Positions 27,326-36,338 of a stretch of 64,000 nucleotides of DNA are shown here, in pieces (position 1 is the stretch's first letter; every line of letters begins with the position of its first letter). The DNA lies in the NCBI RefSeq assembly GCF_003688285.1, contig NZ_RCNT01000007.1:226154-290153 (forward strand), read 5' to 3'. A model generated the notes under the pieces. The model ran no database searches. It was not told the DNA's origin and saw nothing but the letters and a program-made list of their open reading frames with translations. The translations under genes were made by a program, and so were the position numbers. This DNA comes from Rhodophyticola porphyridii (GTDB lineage: Bacteria; Pseudomonadota; Alphaproteobacteria; Rhodobacterales; Rhodobacteraceae).

Positions 27326-27911
27326 GGCGTGCGCGCTCGGTTTGCGATGCTTGTGGGCTGCCGTACCCTCGTGCCGCCCCCGAATGCGAGGCACAAACGC
27401 CAGATGCAAGAGACCGATTCTGGTGTGGCCCCCTCGCCCGCCCCGCCCGCGCTCGGCTGTCGTCCCAAGTCTCATTCAAAGAGGCGCTCAGCCCGATAAC
27501 AGCGTAGTATCTGCACACCGTGAAGGGCAATAGTGTGAAGGCAACGACAGAGGAACAAATCATTCATCACATTCGCCGCATGGAAATGCTCTCGTATGCT
27601 CCGGCGTCCTGCTCTGCCGGGTGAACGGCGCAGATCTATGCCCGTTGGGGGACAACTTCGGACAGTCGCCGCAGGCCGGAACCGATACTGGTGATGCAGT
27701 CACACTTCGCCGCGCCAAGAAAAGACATCACGGAAGCCTGCTCGGTTCCGGCTACTCGTCGAACGATCCGGCCGATGCTGTCCTCGAACCTCTTGAGGGG
27801 TACCTATCGCACCTGTCATCGCGTTCACCACGGCCCTGCCCCAGAAGGCCTAACCGCAAAACGACACCGCCCCCGGGGCCCGACCCGGCGGGAGCAATCA
27901 GGAGTAAGATC
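27326..27911. other. degraded region after the rfbG stub
   Basis: About 590 bp without a convincing gene. The frame upstream of the next glycosyltransferase is open (from 27621) but its extra N-terminal 97 residues are not protein-like. I suspect insertion-sequence debris at the point where rfbG was lost, but I cannot name the element. AGGAG at 27900-27904 is the ribosome site of the next gene. Confidence 0.4.
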
Positions 27912-29045
27912 GTGCGAATTGTTCTTTTTCATGGAGGCTTCGGTGCAGGAGGTACGGAGAAAGTCGTAGCGCTGCTCGCCCGACACCGGGCAGCATTGGG
28001 CGACGAGGTTCACGTCGCGGGATTGACCGAACCGCCGAACGGAAGCTTCTTCGATTACCCGCCCGAGGTGAGCCTTCACGTGGCGGACCGAGAAAGTGGT
28101 GCTTCAGGCCACGGCGGCCAACTTCTCCGGTTCCAACATACTCGCCAATGCCTGAAGCAATATCGTCCGGATATCGCGATCGCCTTTCTTACCAAAGTCA
28201 ACACCTTAACGGTGCTGGCCGCGATGGGAACCGGCGTGCCTGTGATAATCTCGGAGCGCAACAACCCCAGTGCGCAGCCGGCAAGCGCGTTCTGGAGGCC
28301 GCTCAATAGATTTGCCATGGCTCGGGCCGCAGCCATCGTCATGCAGACAGAACGCATATGCAGCGAACTTCCCATGACCCTGCAGCGACGTTCTATCGTG
28401 ATCCCGAACCCCTGCTCTCCTATCGGCCAGCCTCGTATGGCACCGCCAGAAGGAGAGGGTGTACACCTTGTAGCGGTGGGCAGGCTGGACCCACAAAAAG
28501 GCTTCGACCTTCTCCTTCAGGCCTTCAAAAAGATCCGATGCCGTCACACAGACCTAAAACTCACGATTTTTGGTGAAGGGTCCCAGCGGGAAGCACTTGA
28601 GGGGCTTTCCAAACGTCTTGGCATCGACGACGCTGTCCGATTCCCTGGTGTTACAGCGCACCCAGGCGCTTGGATCGAGGAGGGTGACATTATGGTCCTG
28701 AGCTCGCGCTACGAAGGATTTCCCAATGTCGTTGCCGAAGCAACTGTCAGCGGCCTGCCCGTTGTCGCCTTCGATTGCCCCTACGGTCCGCGCGAGTTGA
28801 TAGAAGACGGGCGCAACGGAATGCTGGTCCGAGAAGGCGACGTGGATGCCTTGGCCGAGGCGATGTCCCGCTTGGCTGCCGACCCGGACTTACGCGCCAG
28901 CATGAGAGCGGCGGCACCGCTAAACCGCACCCGGCTGTCCGAGCATGCCGTAATGCGGCTTTGGGACCAGACAATCGACGCCACATTGCAAAAGCGGGAT
29001 CTCCGCTCGGTGGGAGCTGTCAACGGCGTCTCACACAAAACCTGA
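27912..29045 (+). CDS. GT4-family glycosyltransferase
   Basis: The 377-aa product begins VRIVLFHGGFGAGGTEKVVA and has the C-terminal GT4 domain with LVAVGRLDPQKGFDLLLQAF, LKLTIFGEGSQREALEG, VLSSRYEGFPNVVAEATVSG (E-x7-E) and VVAFDCPYGPRELI. The family resemblance is to GalNAc/amylovoran-type transferases. I chose GTG 27912 because AGGAG lies 7 nt before it and the donor fold starts there; the frame is open to 27621. The gene is convergent with the HAD hydrolase. Confidence 0.86.
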   Translation: MRIVLFHGGFGAGGTEKVVALLARHRAALGDEVHVAGLTEPPNGSFFDYPPEVSLHVADRESGASGHGGQLLRFQHTRQCLKQYRPDIAIAFLTKVNTLTVLAAMGTGVPVIISERNNPSAQPASAFWRPLNRFAMARAAAIVMQTERICSELPMTLQRRSIVIPNPCSPIGQPRMAPPEGEGVHLVAVGRLDPQKGFDLLLQAFKKIRCRHTDLKLTIFGEGSQREALEGLSKRLGIDDAVRFPGVTAHPGAWIEEGDIMVLSSRYEGFPNVVAEATVSGLPVVAFDCPYGPRELIEDGRNGMLVREGDVDALAEAMSRLAADPDLRASMRAAAPLNRTRLSEHAVMRLWDQTIDATLQKRDLRSVGAVNGVSHKT

Positions 29046-29133
29046 AAGGAAATTGTCGCGAAGCGTCGCGGATCTTCCATTAGTGCTACGCCTGTCGCCT
29101 TTCACTGATGCGGTGGACTCAAGACGAAACACC

Positions 29134-29817
29134 CTAATCTACCGCCGGAGGCGTCCATCCGAGCATTTGCAATGTTCGCTCGAGTGCGTCGAGGGTCTCG
29201 ATCTGGGCGTGAGGCGAATGCGCTTCGTCGGGCGGAGGCGCAGTGTGAACGCGGCCGTTCCGACAGATCTGGATCGCATACCACCCGCGGGCCCGGGGCG
29301 TGACGAAATCCTTCAAGGCATTGTCGGCAACGTAAACAAGAGGCGCCCCACCCGCCGCGGCCTCCATTTCTAGAAAGGCCCGGGGGTGCGGCTTTGAGAA
29401 TTCCGTTCCCCATGCGCCGGTGGGCCGAAGCACTGCAAAACTCGACGCGATACCGAGTGCGGCGATCTTTGCCCGCTGCGTCGCTTCCGGCCCGTCTGTG
29501 ATCAGTCCCAAGGGCAGACGCGCGGCAAGCCGGTCAAGACACCGCCGCGCATCCCCGCAAAGCACGATCTTCGGGACGTGACCGCGGTACCGCGCCACGA
29601 GTTCACCAATCCTTTCGGGGTCCGCCGGCAGATCCAGCGCGGTCAGCGCCTCGTTAAATGCCTGCTGATGCCGCCCAGCTTCAAAAGCGCTACGGCAAAG
29701 CGCGCCAAACCCGGAACGCCCTGTCGTCTCTTCGATATGGGTGTCAAGCGCAGCGTAACCGGAGAACGCGAAATCACGCTCCAAGTAGAGCGTGTCATCC
29801 AGATCGAAAACGATCAA
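29134..29817 (-). CDS. HAD-family hydrolase
   Basis: The 227-aa product has the HAD motifs: MIVFDLDDTLYLERDF (motif I, DLDDT), LGLITDGPEATQRAKI (motif II), the Lys of EFSKPHPRAF (motif III) and VYVADNALKDFVTPRA (motif IV). HAD enzymes are mostly phosphatases. Its start overlaps the end of the ATP-grasp gene by 4 nt (29814-29817), so the two products probably act in one pathway. The substrate is not predictable; a sugar phosphate or a phosphorylated ligation product would fit a glycan locus. Confidence 0.82.
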   Translation of the reverse strand: MIVFDLDDTLYLERDFAFSGYAALDTHIEETTGRSGFGALCRSAFEAGRHQQAFNEALTALDLPADPERIGELVARYRGHVPKIVLCGDARRCLDRLAARLPLGLITDGPEATQRAKIAALGIASSFAVLRPTGAWGTEFSKPHPRAFLEMEAAAGGAPLVYVADNALKDFVTPRARGWYAIQICRNGRVHTAPPPDEAHSPHAQIETLDALERTLQMLGWTPPAVD

Positions 29818-30788
29818 GGAAGCCCTCGGAAAATGGCAGCGTCATAGCGCAGCATTTCGACCCCCTCGACCCAGTCATCATGTGCCGTTGAGCTGCCGCT
29901 CGTTACTTCCTCCAGAAGCCAACGCGCGGCAGTCGCACCGGCCGCGTGGGCCAGTGGATAGCCGCCACCAAACCGCGCATTGATCTCGATTACACGGGGG
30001 CCCTGTACGACGTCGTCGATCACCTGGAAACAGGCCAAGCCGCGCAAGCCGGGAAGCGCCGTGGCGATCCCCTCAGCGATCGACCGCAGATCCTGCCGCC
30101 GTTCCGTGCGGCCCTTTTCCACCTCACCCGCGCGAACCGACAGCCGGACATGCGGTATCACGGCACTTAGTCGCCCATCAGCTTCGACGAACATGTTGAT
30201 TGTGAATTCCGGACCCCGAAGGCAATCCTGCGCGATCATGGGCTCACCCGCCTGGCTCGGAAGGTCCTCCGGGCGATCGACCACGGCCAACCCGCGACTT
30301 GCGCTGCCGCCCGATGGCTTGAGAAATACCGGCCAGGACAAGAGATCAGGTTCGGCGCGAAGGGCATCCAACGTCTGCGTGCGGGGCACCGGCACGCCAG
30401 CGGCGTCCAGTACCTCGGAAGTGCGTGCCTTATCGCGAACCACTGCGATGGTTGCAGGGTCGGAGACATGAACCCTTGCGCCAAGTTCGTCGAAGCCCGA
30501 GACCGCTTCGGAAAGTGGCATCAATTCTGGGTCGATGGTCGGAATCACGAGATTTGAGCCAGTCTCTGCGACGATCGCGCGCACCGCTTCGGCATAAGTG
30601 GGGTCGTCGCAGCGCGGCACCTGGAAGGCCGCATCAGCCCGCGCACAAGCCGCTGAAAGCGTCGGCTCAAGATCGCAAGCGAATATAGGTACGTCGAGAC
30701 CAAGCTCGCGCGCCGCGGCCCGAAAGCATTCAAGCAACTCAACCCTGCGCCCGGCCGAGGTCAGCAGCACGCCTGCAGAACCATTCAA
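29814..30788 (-). CDS. ATP-grasp ligase-like protein
   Basis: The 324-aa protein resembles the carbamoyl-phosphate-synthase-like ATP-grasp family. It has an N-terminal pre-ATP-grasp domain (GVLLTSAGRRVELLECFRAA, SNLVIPTIDPELMPLSE). The ATP-grasp core follows, with WPVFLKPSGGSASRGLAVVD (the Lys and Gly-rich loop that bind ATP) and PRVIEINARFGGGYPLAHAA (metal-binding E-x-N). These enzymes join a carboxylate to an amine or similar. It is co-transcribed with the HAD hydrolase. Amidation of a uronic acid or amino acid decoration of the glycan is possible but only inference. Confidence 0.8.
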   Translation of the reverse strand: MNGSAGVLLTSAGRRVELLECFRAAARELGLDVPIFACDLEPTLSAACARADAAFQVPRCDDPTYAEAVRAIVAETGSNLVIPTIDPELMPLSEAVSGFDELGARVHVSDPATIAVVRDKARTSEVLDAAGVPVPRTQTLDALRAEPDLLSWPVFLKPSGGSASRGLAVVDRPEDLPSQAGEPMIAQDCLRGPEFTINMFVEADGRLSAVIPHVRLSVRAGEVEKGRTERRQDLRSIAEGIATALPGLRGLACFQVIDDVVQGPRVIEINARFGGGYPLAHAAGATAARWLLEEVTSGSSTAHDDWVEGVEMLRYDAAIFRGLP

Positions 30789-31146
30789 CAGATCAACCTC
30801 AAAAACCTCTACATACGCCTAGGCCATAAGGAACGCTAAACGATATTACCGCAAAACTGCAACTGTATCGTGATTACCCAATTCAGTGACTGGATTGCAC
30901 AACAGCGCTCGCTTGGTGCTGTAATGTGCGGGCAACGTCGTCGGCGATGTGGGCGCGACAGCGCGATTGCTCCCAATGGTGGCATATCATTGCCACAGGC
31001 CGAAAACACTGACGACTTCCTGATGCAAAGATTGACCGCGCCATGAGCCCGACACTCCGCACCAACGACGCCCTGGCGCGGGGGATCGGCTTGCTTATAC
31101 CGTTACCATATTATGTCGAGCCGGGCTCGGGGCCAAAGGTGCAGGG
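30789..31146. other. gap upstream of ATP-grasp gene, no gene seen
   Basis: This 360-bp stretch carries the promoter side of the minus-strand ATP-grasp/HAD pair. A short minus-strand frame (31065-30883) looks like insertion debris but does not match a family I recognise. No tRNA or terminator was seen. Confidence 0.35.
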
Positions 31147-31456
31147 TCGGTGTTGAAGAACGGCTTGAAGTCGCAGCTTTGCCCCATTGTGCGCAAATGT
31201 TCAGCGCGCTGTCAGGACCGTGATACGCGGGTCCCTCCGAGCAGTTTTCAGGTCTTCGACCGTCACCCGCGTCCACCACTTCGCCACCGTCTGGGGATTG
31301 ATGCCCAGCTCCCTGCTCAGCTGCGCGAGCGAAGCTTGCGATCGCTGTATTGCAGCTCCGATGGCGTGCGTGGTCGTGCGCAGCCGTGACGAACTTGTCT
31401 CGTAATGCTTCCTTCCATGCCTGAGAAAGGGTCGCGCCATCAAATCGTGGGATCAA
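31147..31456 (-). pseudogene. IS481-family transposase, N-terminal remnant
   Basis: The minus strand reads RTTTHAIGAAIQRSQASLAQ then LSRELGINPQTVAKWWTRVT and VEDLKTARRDPRITVLTA. This is the N-terminal helix-turn-helix segment of an IS481-type transposase (INPKTVAKWRKR, ...STVL). It breaks down after about 80 codons. The leader at its 5' side (31400-31456) is shared with 8346-8415, so both are parts of copies of one element. Confidence 0.7.
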
Positions 31457-31619
31457 ACGCCTAAGAGATTGGCGATACTACTACGGATAAATCGAGCCCG
31501 CGCCTTGGGATGCTATGGTTGACCAAGCGGCCGAGCCGGTGAAGGATCAGAACAGTGTGTTTCGGAGCAGGCGCCTTATAAGTATTGACCAGAAATGGGA
31601 TGATGATGTCGCGGCCCTA

Positions 31620-32190
31620 GTCTTGATTGAAGCCTTTTCGGGAAGTATCGTGCAAAGCCAGAGCGACCAGCACAAATACCGTGACGCGATTGGACGGGGA
31701 ACCACCTGCGTTTTCAGTGCTCGGAAGACAATACCTGTGACATCCCGCATGATTGTAGATCTGTTTTCTGAAGATCTCTGGTCTTCGGCGGTACCATTCC
31801 TTGAGAGTGGCGATGGGGGTTTTCGCCTTGAGGATGGATTGCGAGGGCTGGGTATTGTTGAGATGGATTTAGCGCAGGATTGTCTGCTCCAGTTCCTCTC
31901 CTCTCTGGGGTGGATGGCTCTGACGGACGCCCTCGACCCGACCGTTGAACCGCTCCACCATTCTATTGCAGCACGACCGCAGCAATCTCCTGCGCCGGTG
32001 TCAACGTCGTCTGAAGCTTGGGTGGTGTGTGGACGTCGTCCCGCCTGCCCCACTTCCAGACCGTCTGCTCGGATATCCTGTAGCGTTCCGCCAACACCCA
32101 TGCCGGATCTGTGCTCACTTGGATCCCAACCCGGAACTTCGGTGTCGTCGTCGCCTGCGTGTGAAGAGAAATCAGCATGTCACACCCCAT
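31620..32190 (-). pseudogene. second IS481-type transposase remnant with internal deletion
   Basis: From about 32190 the minus strand reads TTTPKFRVGIQVSTDPAWVL, then RYRISEQTVWKWGRRDDVH and QTTLTPAQEIAAVVLQ, the N-terminus of a different IS481-type transposase. A stop follows, then a short decayed stretch, and then TPIATLKEWYRRRPEIFRKQ with IYNHAGC, the usual C-terminal end of such a transposase. The catalytic middle is gone. A long plus-strand open frame across the same bases (31515-32462) is a shadow. Confidence 0.6.
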
Positions 32191-32448
32191 CCCGAACTCC
32201 GCGCAAGATCAGCCTTGCCATGAAAAGCGCAGATCGGCGAGAGTCAGTAAGATCATCCCGGATGAAACATCCAGGGTGTCCTTTGCGACCAAACTTCCGA
32301 CGAACTCAGACGCCTTCTTCTATAGACAAGATCGCATTGCCACACCTGATGAAAGCTTCGATGCCCAAAAACCGAAATAGCAGTCTCGCGCTGCAACCGT
32401 CGACCATAAGTCTGTTTCTAGCGCACCAACCGCAGACGATCGTAGCAA

Positions 32449-33288
32449 ATGAAATTCAATGATATCAATTTCCTGATTATAGGGGCCGGGAAGTCAGCGA
32501 CAACCTGGCTTCAAATGCAGCTTCAGTCGGATCCGGCGGTTTACATGCCTGACCCGGAGCTTCACTTCTTCTCCCGAAACTACGATCGCGGCGAAGACTG
32601 GTATTTGTCGCAGTTCGATGATGCGGGGCTTGGCAGGACTGTTGGAGAGAAATCAAATTCTTACCTCTACGCGCCCGAAGCAGCGACCCTGATCAAACGC
32701 CACCTACCCCACGTCAAACTCATTGCACAGCTGCGCAACCCCGTTGAACGGGCCTACTCGAACTACTGCATGCTTTTCAGACGCGGTGAGGTCGGGGCGG
32801 ACATAGAATCCTATCTTGAACCCAATTTGGCGGGTGACAGCCGGCTGCTGGTATCCGGGAACTTTGCATCTCATTTGCAGGCGTTCGTTGACCTTTTCGG
32901 GCGCGAGAAGCTTCTTATCCTTTTCTTTGAGGGGGTGGCTGGAGACCCAGAAAGGCAAATGTCGCAGGTGCGCACTCACTTAGGACTAGAACCGCACCCT
33001 CTTGCCCCTGACGCAGGGAAGAAAGTCAAGGACAAATCGGCCCCGAATGTTTCTGAGGAATGGAGCAAACGCCTTGGCTGGATGAAACCGATGGTACGCC
33101 CCCTGCGAGGCACAGCCGCTTTCGAAGCCGCAAGAGGTTGGATTGCGCGCGAGATCCAGTATCCACTACTGACGGACGATTTGCGAAATCGCCTGTACGA
33201 TTATTACGGTCCGTCTATCGCAGCGCTGGAAAGCTTAAGCGGTCAGTCCCTCTCCCATTGGAATGACCCAATGGATCGGACCGAGTGA
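32449..33288 (+). CDS. sulfotransferase domain protein (NDST-like)
   Basis: The 279-aa product has the compact sulfotransferase layout of heparan sulfate N/O-sulfotransferase type. The PAPS loop is NFLIIGAGKSATTWLQMQL, the next block is HFFSRNYDRGEDWYLSQFDD and KSNSYLYAP, and the 3'-phosphate motif is KLIAQLRNPVERAYSNYCML (R-x-P-x-x-R-A-x-S). It likely transfers sulfate to a carbohydrate. It stands alone between IS remnants, so it may be an added decoration gene. With the enzyme at 20.6 kb it makes two sulfotransferases in one locus. Confidence 0.85.
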   Translation: MKFNDINFLIIGAGKSATTWLQMQLQSDPAVYMPDPELHFFSRNYDRGEDWYLSQFDDAGLGRTVGEKSNSYLYAPEAATLIKRHLPHVKLIAQLRNPVERAYSNYCMLFRRGEVGADIESYLEPNLAGDSRLLVSGNFASHLQAFVDLFGREKLLILFFEGVAGDPERQMSQVRTHLGLEPHPLAPDAGKKVKDKSAPNVSEEWSKRLGWMKPMVRPLRGTAAFEAARGWIAREIQYPLLTDDLRNRLYDYYGPSIAALESLSGQSLSHWNDPMDRTE

Positions 33289-33373
33289 CAAGCAGCTTAG
33301 GTATGTTGCCTTCTGCCGGTTTTGTGGACGGTTGCGGGCTTAGAGAATCCGGCTTTTCAGCGGTGGTCCTTTG

Positions 33374-33454
33374 TTAGTTGATTGGTGACTTATAGCCGAA
33401 AGCCGAGTGGTGGCGAGAGGGGATGTATCAGCCTTCGATGACCTCGAAGCAGCC
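33374..33454 (-). pseudogene. IS3-family OrfB C-terminal scrap
   Basis: The minus strand reads GCFEVIEG, stop, YIPSRHHSAFGYKSPIN, stop. This is the last about 25 residues of an IS3 OrfB (FEVIEGWYNRxRRHSALGYKSPxxFE) with a nonsense mutation. It marks the boundary between the glycan locus and the formate dehydrogenase locus. Confidence 0.65.
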
Positions 33455-33470
33455 GCCTGCCGGGCTCCGG

Positions 33471-35498
33471 TCAGTGGGGTTTGCGCGCATCCTCCTCGGC
33501 GATATGGTCCTCGATTGTGCGCACGCGGCGGGTGTCTTCGGAATGCGGGTCGAATCCTTCGTTGACAACGGCCTCCACGCGGCAATCCTCGCACATTTCC
33601 AGCACCTTCATACGCTTCTCGCCGTCGGGGCCGGCGAACATCCAGTGCGACGCCAGTTTCTCCTGAATCCGGGAGATCGCGCTTTGCGTGGCGAAAGGTT
33701 TGCCACAGGACGTGCAGCAGAAGGGAGCCTCTTCGTTCAGAATGCGTTTCGGCGCCGCCCAGGTCTCGAAATCAATCTGAGGCGCCAACGTGATCGCGTT
33801 TTCCGGACAGGTCTGTTCGCACAGGCCGCATTGCACGCAGGCCGATTCCGTAAAGCGCAGCATCGGGGCCTCGGGGTTGTCCAGAAGTGCATTTGCCGGG
33901 CATGCGCCGGTGCAGGCCATGCACAGGGTGCAGGCATCGGTATCGACAATGACGGCGCCGAACGGGGCGCCCTTTTGCAGCGGCAGCGATGTGGTCGGCG
34001 TCGGCGCGGCACGGTTCATCTCGGCAAAGGCCGTGACCAACAGCCCGCGCTTGTCCTCCGGCGGCAGGAACCCGGAGGGCGCAACGCGGCGCGGGCTGGT
34101 CGGCAGAGCGGCCAAGGCGTCTTCCAGCTGATCCGGATCATCGGTTTCGATCAGCGTGCAGGGACCGTGACCGGTGGCGGCGCCAACTTCGGACACCAGC
34201 GCCAGGCCGTCCCGCAGCCCCGACAGGTCGTGCAACGGGCGGCTGCGCCCCAGAAGCGCCACGGCACCGGCGCCATAGGCCATCGCCGCGGCCATGATTT
34301 CAGGCCCGACCTGCGAAATCTCGTTCACGGCAAACGGGATGACATGGGCCGGAAGGCCTTTGCCAAAACGGGCGGCGGCGTCGATGAGCGGCTCGCCGTG
34401 ATCGGCGTCATGAAACAGAACATGGGGCGCCAGCTTGCCTCCCGCGTCGTGCCACGCCCGAAGGCCCGCGCGGATCTGACTGGCCACCGTCGCCACATCC
34501 GGCAGCGCGTAGGATGCCGCCCCGGTCGGACATGCGGCGGCGCATTGGCCGCAACCGGCGCAGATGTTCGGGTCGATTGCCACGCTGTCACCGGCCGGTT
34601 CGATGGCGCCCGTCGGGCAGAGCGACAGGCAGCGGGTGCAGCCGGTGATCTCGTTGCGGGAATGCGCGCAGAGATCGGCGGCGAAATCGATGAAAACCGG
34701 CTTGTCGAAGGTCCCCACCATTTGTCCGGCTGCGCTAACCAGACGGGCCAAGGCCAGCGGGTCGCGCGGATCGGCGCGAAGGTATCCGGGGCGCAGGCTG
34801 TCGGCGGGGAAAAGCGGCGTGTCGCCGGTCAGGTCGATGATCAGGTCGGCGCGCGACACCGCCCCGTCTCGGGCCGCGCCGAAGGTCAGAACACGCCGCG
34901 ACGATGGCTCTGGCGCGGCGTAGTCGTCAACGCGCAGCGTAAACGCGCCAAGATGGCCCTCGGCGTTGCGGATCGCGCCCTGAAGCACCGGAAACAGCGT
35001 CTGTCGTGGCGGCGCGACCTCGGCCCCCGGCTTCAGCAGGACCGTGATGTCGAGCGTCGCGGCCAGCTCAGTGGCCACCTCAAGCGCAACGTCGTCGCGT
35101 CCGAGGATCAGCGCGATGCCGTTGCTTTCCATTGTTGTATAAGAAAAGTCCGCAGGCTGCACCGCTGCAACCGCAACCAATGCCGCCATTTTCGGCCCGC
35201 TTTGCGCAGCGTCTGCCGTCCAGCCTGCGGTTTCGCGGATATTGACAAAGCGCAGATCGACATCCGGCGCCTCGGCTTCGGCGACCTCCCGAAACAGCGG
35301 CGCCTCCTGCGTGCAGGTCACCGTGACCGGCCGACCGGCGGCAAGTGCTGCCTGAAACCTGTCAAGATTTGCACGGCACAACTGATGCACCGCTGGATCA
35401 CCGCCGCATCCGGCCTTTTGCAGCGCGGCACCGTCCGGGTTCATCGTCCCTTCGCAGGTGCAGGTCAGAATCGTCCGTGTGCGCGCACCATGTTCCAT
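33471..35498 (-). CDS. multi-[4Fe-4S] ferredoxin-type protein of the formate dehydrogenase locus
   Basis: The product (675 aa from ATG 35498) has several ferredoxin cluster motifs: CTRCLSLCPTGAI and CAGCGQCAAACPTGA in the middle (about 275-320), CTLCMACTGACPANA and CVQCGLCEQTCPENAI near the C-terminus (about 525-580), then a CxxC-type zinc-ribbon-like end (CCTSCGKPF, CEDCR). It is cytoplasmic with no signal. Such proteins flank formate dehydrogenase genes in Rhodobacteraceae, probably as an electron carrier or maturation factor. The frame is open 20 codons further up (35558); the Met at 35498 has a purine-rich AGGGAAG upstream. It is divergent from the accessory operon. Confidence 0.78.
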   Translation of the reverse strand: MEHGARTRTILTCTCEGTMNPDGAALQKAGCGGDPAVHQLCRANLDRFQAALAAGRPVTVTCTQEAPLFREVAEAEAPDVDLRFVNIRETAGWTADAAQSGPKMAALVAVAAVQPADFSYTTMESNGIALILGRDDVALEVATELAATLDITVLLKPGAEVAPPRQTLFPVLQGAIRNAEGHLGAFTLRVDDYAAPEPSSRRVLTFGAARDGAVSRADLIIDLTGDTPLFPADSLRPGYLRADPRDPLALARLVSAAGQMVGTFDKPVFIDFAADLCAHSRNEITGCTRCLSLCPTGAIEPAGDSVAIDPNICAGCGQCAAACPTGAASYALPDVATVASQIRAGLRAWHDAGGKLAPHVLFHDADHGEPLIDAAARFGKGLPAHVIPFAVNEISQVGPEIMAAAMAYGAGAVALLGRSRPLHDLSGLRDGLALVSEVGAATGHGPCTLIETDDPDQLEDALAALPTSPRRVAPSGFLPPEDKRGLLVTAFAEMNRAAPTPTTSLPLQKGAPFGAVIVDTDACTLCMACTGACPANALLDNPEAPMLRFTESACVQCGLCEQTCPENAITLAPQIDFETWAAPKRILNEEAPFCCTSCGKPFATQSAISRIQEKLASHWMFAGPDGEKRMKVLEMCEDCRVEAVVNEGFDPHSEDTRRVRTIEDHIAEEDARKPH

Positions 35499-35627
35499 AA
35501 GATCGTTGCTTCCCTGTTTGTGCTGCTGGCGCAAGCAGTTGGCGATGTACAAGGCCAATCCTTGCGCTTGCTGAGTTTCCCTGTAGGACTCTCCTGAAAT
35601 TCAAACTTATGCAAGGCAGGTTCTGTT

Positions 35628-36338
35628 TTGGACGTCGTCACTCCTCCAAGATCGCTCGTGTTGCCTCCGCCCTATACGGCCCACTGGCTGCCCTCCGGCG
35701 ACCCGTTCGAAGACGCACAGCGCCGCGCTGCAGATGAAGGTGCCGGCACACTTGTCTGGCGCGGCTCCGCTGGTCACGACGCCCCGGGGCGACTGGATTT
35801 CGCCGTCGTGCTGGAGCCCGACATGCCGCTTTCCGAGGCGCGCAAAGCGGTGCTGGCGGGCATGGTCGCGCTGGCCGATGCGGTGGCCGCCCACGCGCCG
35901 CCGGAGCGTGACATCCGGTTCGACTGGCCGACGGGGCTGGTGCTTGACGGGGGCCGTCTGGGCGGGATGCGCTTTGCGGTTGCCCCTGACACGCAGGAAG
36001 ACGCGCCGCCCGACTGGATGGTTCTGGGCGTCGAGTTGATCGCAGATCGCGACCATCTGGAACAGGCCGGCACGCATCCCGGCTCGGTATCGCTGAAGGA
36101 GGAGGAGTTCCTCGACCCGCCGGCCATCATCGAAAGCTTCGCGGCGCATCTCATGCTGAACATCGACCGCTGGACGCATGCGGGCTTCGACACCATCGTG
36201 CAGACTTATGTCGGCCGCCTGATGGAAGACGCCGCTCTGGGCGACGCGGGCGAGCGAATTTGTGACGGCAGCGTGGAAAGCCTGGAGACGGGGTTGGCCA
36301 AGGCCGATTGGCGCGATGCTAACGGGCCGAGATTGTGA
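35628..36338 (+). CDS. biotin/lipoate A/B protein ligase-like family protein
   Basis: The 236-aa product resembles the biotin/lipoate ligase-like family found in alphaproteobacterial formate dehydrogenase loci (FEDAQRRAADEGAGTLVWRG, then DFAVVLEPDMPLSEARKAVL, FDWPTGLVLDGGRLGGMRF, WMVLGVELIADRD). Its role there is not known to me; ligation of a cofactor is a guess from fold only. It starts at TTG 35628 with AAGGCAGG 7 nt upstream. It is the first gene of the accessory operon; its stop overlaps the next start (TGATG). Confidence 0.7.
   Translation: MDVVTPPRSLVLPPPYTAHWLPSGDPFEDAQRRAADEGAGTLVWRGSAGHDAPGRLDFAVVLEPDMPLSEARKAVLAGMVALADAVAAHAPPERDIRFDWPTGLVLDGGRLGGMRFAVAPDTQEDAPPDWMVLGVELIADRDHLEQAGTHPGSVSLKEEEFLDPPAIIESFAAHLMLNIDRWTHAGFDTIVQTYVGRLMEDAALGDAGERICDGSVESLETGLAKADWRDANGPRL

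Noticed and set aside
31515..32462. 315-codon plus-strand frame
   Set aside because: The opposite strand reads as an IS481 transposase remnant; the plus product is Ser/Pro/Arg-rich with no pattern.
33423..35597. 724-codon open frame on the plus strand opposite the Fe-S protein
   Set aside because: Arg/Gly/Ala-rich with no family pattern, while the minus strand has clear ferredoxin Cys motifs. High GC produces such shadow frames.
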